From GCA-020352575 sp964600365 (GTDB lineage Bacteria > Actinomycetota > Acidimicrobiia > Spongiisociales > JAENVV01), in the NCBI GenBank assembly GCA_964600365.1, contig CAZRJG010000085.1:1-7505 (forward strand): a DNA stretch of 7,505 nucleotides. Direction: 5' to 3'. Position 1 is the stretch's first letter, and every line of letters starts with the position of its first letter. The position numbers and the translations under genes were made by a program. This document shows positions 7,191 through 7,505 of this stretch, one piece after another. The notes beneath the pieces were generated by a model. The model was not told the origin of the DNA, did not search any database, and saw only the letters and a program-made list of their open reading frames with translations.

Positions 7191-7196
7191 TAGATT
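7191..7196 (+). promoter_or_regulatory. Candidate -10 element of ppdK (leaderless)
   Basis: TAGATT is followed by exactly 7 bases and then the ATG at 7204, the same spacing as at the dinG-like gene. No Shine-Dalgarno sequence precedes this ATG. Transcription starting at the ATG itself is therefore the simplest reading. Confidence 0.5.
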
Positions 7197-7203
7197 CGAA
7201 CGT

Positions 7204-7505
7204 ATGAGCCAATACGTGTACATGTTCAGAGAGGGAAACCGGGACATGGCGGGCCTCCTCGGTGGGAAGGGCGCCAACCTGGCCGAGATGACGAATGCCG
7301 GGCTCCCCGTTCCCCCCGGATTCACCGTCACGACAGAGGCGTGCAACGCCTTCTACGCCAACGACCGCCAACCGCCAGAGGGCCTCTGGGACGAGATGCG
7401 CACCGCGATGACCCGTCTCGAGGAAGAGACCGGGAAGGAGTTCGGCGGGAGCGGCCAGCCGCTCCTCGTGTCGGTCCGCTCAGGAGCCCCGGTCTCGATG
7501 CCGGG
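7204..7505 (+). CDS. ppdK: Pyruvate, phosphate dikinase, N-terminal 100 residues (cut by window end)
   Basis: PPDK interconverts pyruvate, ATP and phosphate with phosphoenolpyruvate, AMP and pyrophosphate. It serves gluconeogenesis from pyruvate or, in reverse, glycolysis that conserves pyrophosphate energy. The visible 100 codons belong to the N-terminal ATP-grasp nucleotide-binding domain. The protein begins MSQYVYMFREGN, then GGKGANLAEMTNAGLPVPPGF, and ends with the block LLVSVRSGAPVSMPG. K22 of the GGKG motif and R92 of SVRSGA fall at the same residue numbers as the ATP-binding K22 and R92 of Clostridium symbiosum PPDK, which supports this start codon. Full-length PPDK is about 870-900 residues, so most of the gene, including the phosphohistidine and PEP-binding domains, lies beyond the window. 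PEP synthase is a less likely alternative, because its N-terminus differs from this one. The gene is divergent from the malic enzyme gene. Confidence 0.93.
   Translation, partial: MSQYVYMFREGNRDMAGLLGGKGANLAEMTNAGLPVPPGFTVTTEACNAFYANDRQPPEGLWDEMRTAMTRLEEETGKEFGGSGQPLLVSVRSGAPVSMP

Larger units (their letters stand above)
7137..7197. repeat. 8-bp inverted repeat framing the divergent malic enzyme/ppdK promoters
   Basis: GAATCTAG at 7137-7144 is the exact reverse complement of CTAGATTC at 7190-7197, separated by 45 bases. Each arm contains the -10-like TAGATT of one of the two divergent genes. The symmetry may simply reflect two good -10 hexamers of the same sequence, or it may form a shared operator. 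Confidence 0.5.

Noticed and set aside
1..7505. A novel defence, mobile or biosynthetic system
   Set aside because: All six genes belong to well-known housekeeping or signalling families. No repeats, integrase, toxin-antitoxin pair or unusual gene cluster is visible.

Overview
The window looks like an ordinary housekeeping segment of a high-GC actinobacterial chromosome. The third codon positions are strongly G/C. The proteins resemble actinobacterial versions: an Fe-S DinG-type helicase, an EttA of 558 residues, an ACT-domain malic enzyme of about 470 residues, and PPDK. Several genes have no Shine-Dalgarno sequence but carry a TANNNT -10 hexamer a few bases before the ATG, which fits the leaderless transcripts common in Actinomycetota. 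The exact lineage, possibly Acidimicrobiia or a relative, is a guess.

The layout falls into three blocks. From 1 to 2517 on the minus strand lie a DinG-like helicase and, downstream of it, a DEAD-box RNA helicase. The DEAD-box gene loses homology about 55 bases from the window edge, before its DEAD motif, in a stretch of clearly lower GC. From 2567 to 5654 on the plus strand lie the ABC-F translation factor EttA and a soluble histidine kinase with two PAS domains. From 5704 to 7505 lie a minus-strand malic enzyme, convergent with the kinase across a perfect 9-bp hairpin, and the divergent 5' end of pyruvate phosphate dikinase (ppdK), cut off by the window end. Coding density is very high: the longest gap between genes is about 90 bases, and no RNA gene, CRISPR array or insertion sequence is visible.

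Functionally, the first two blocks concern nucleic acid remodelling and translation control. The last block is a pyruvate-node pair: malic enzyme turns malate into pyruvate, and PPDK interconverts pyruvate and phosphoenolpyruvate, so together they give a malate-to-PEP route. Their shared 90-base intergenic region has two identical TAGATT hexamers arranged as an inverted repeat, one set up for each gene. I see no convincing evidence of a new biological system. The points most worth checking are the broken end of the DEAD-box gene, the mirror-image promoter pair, and the orphan kinase behind ettA.
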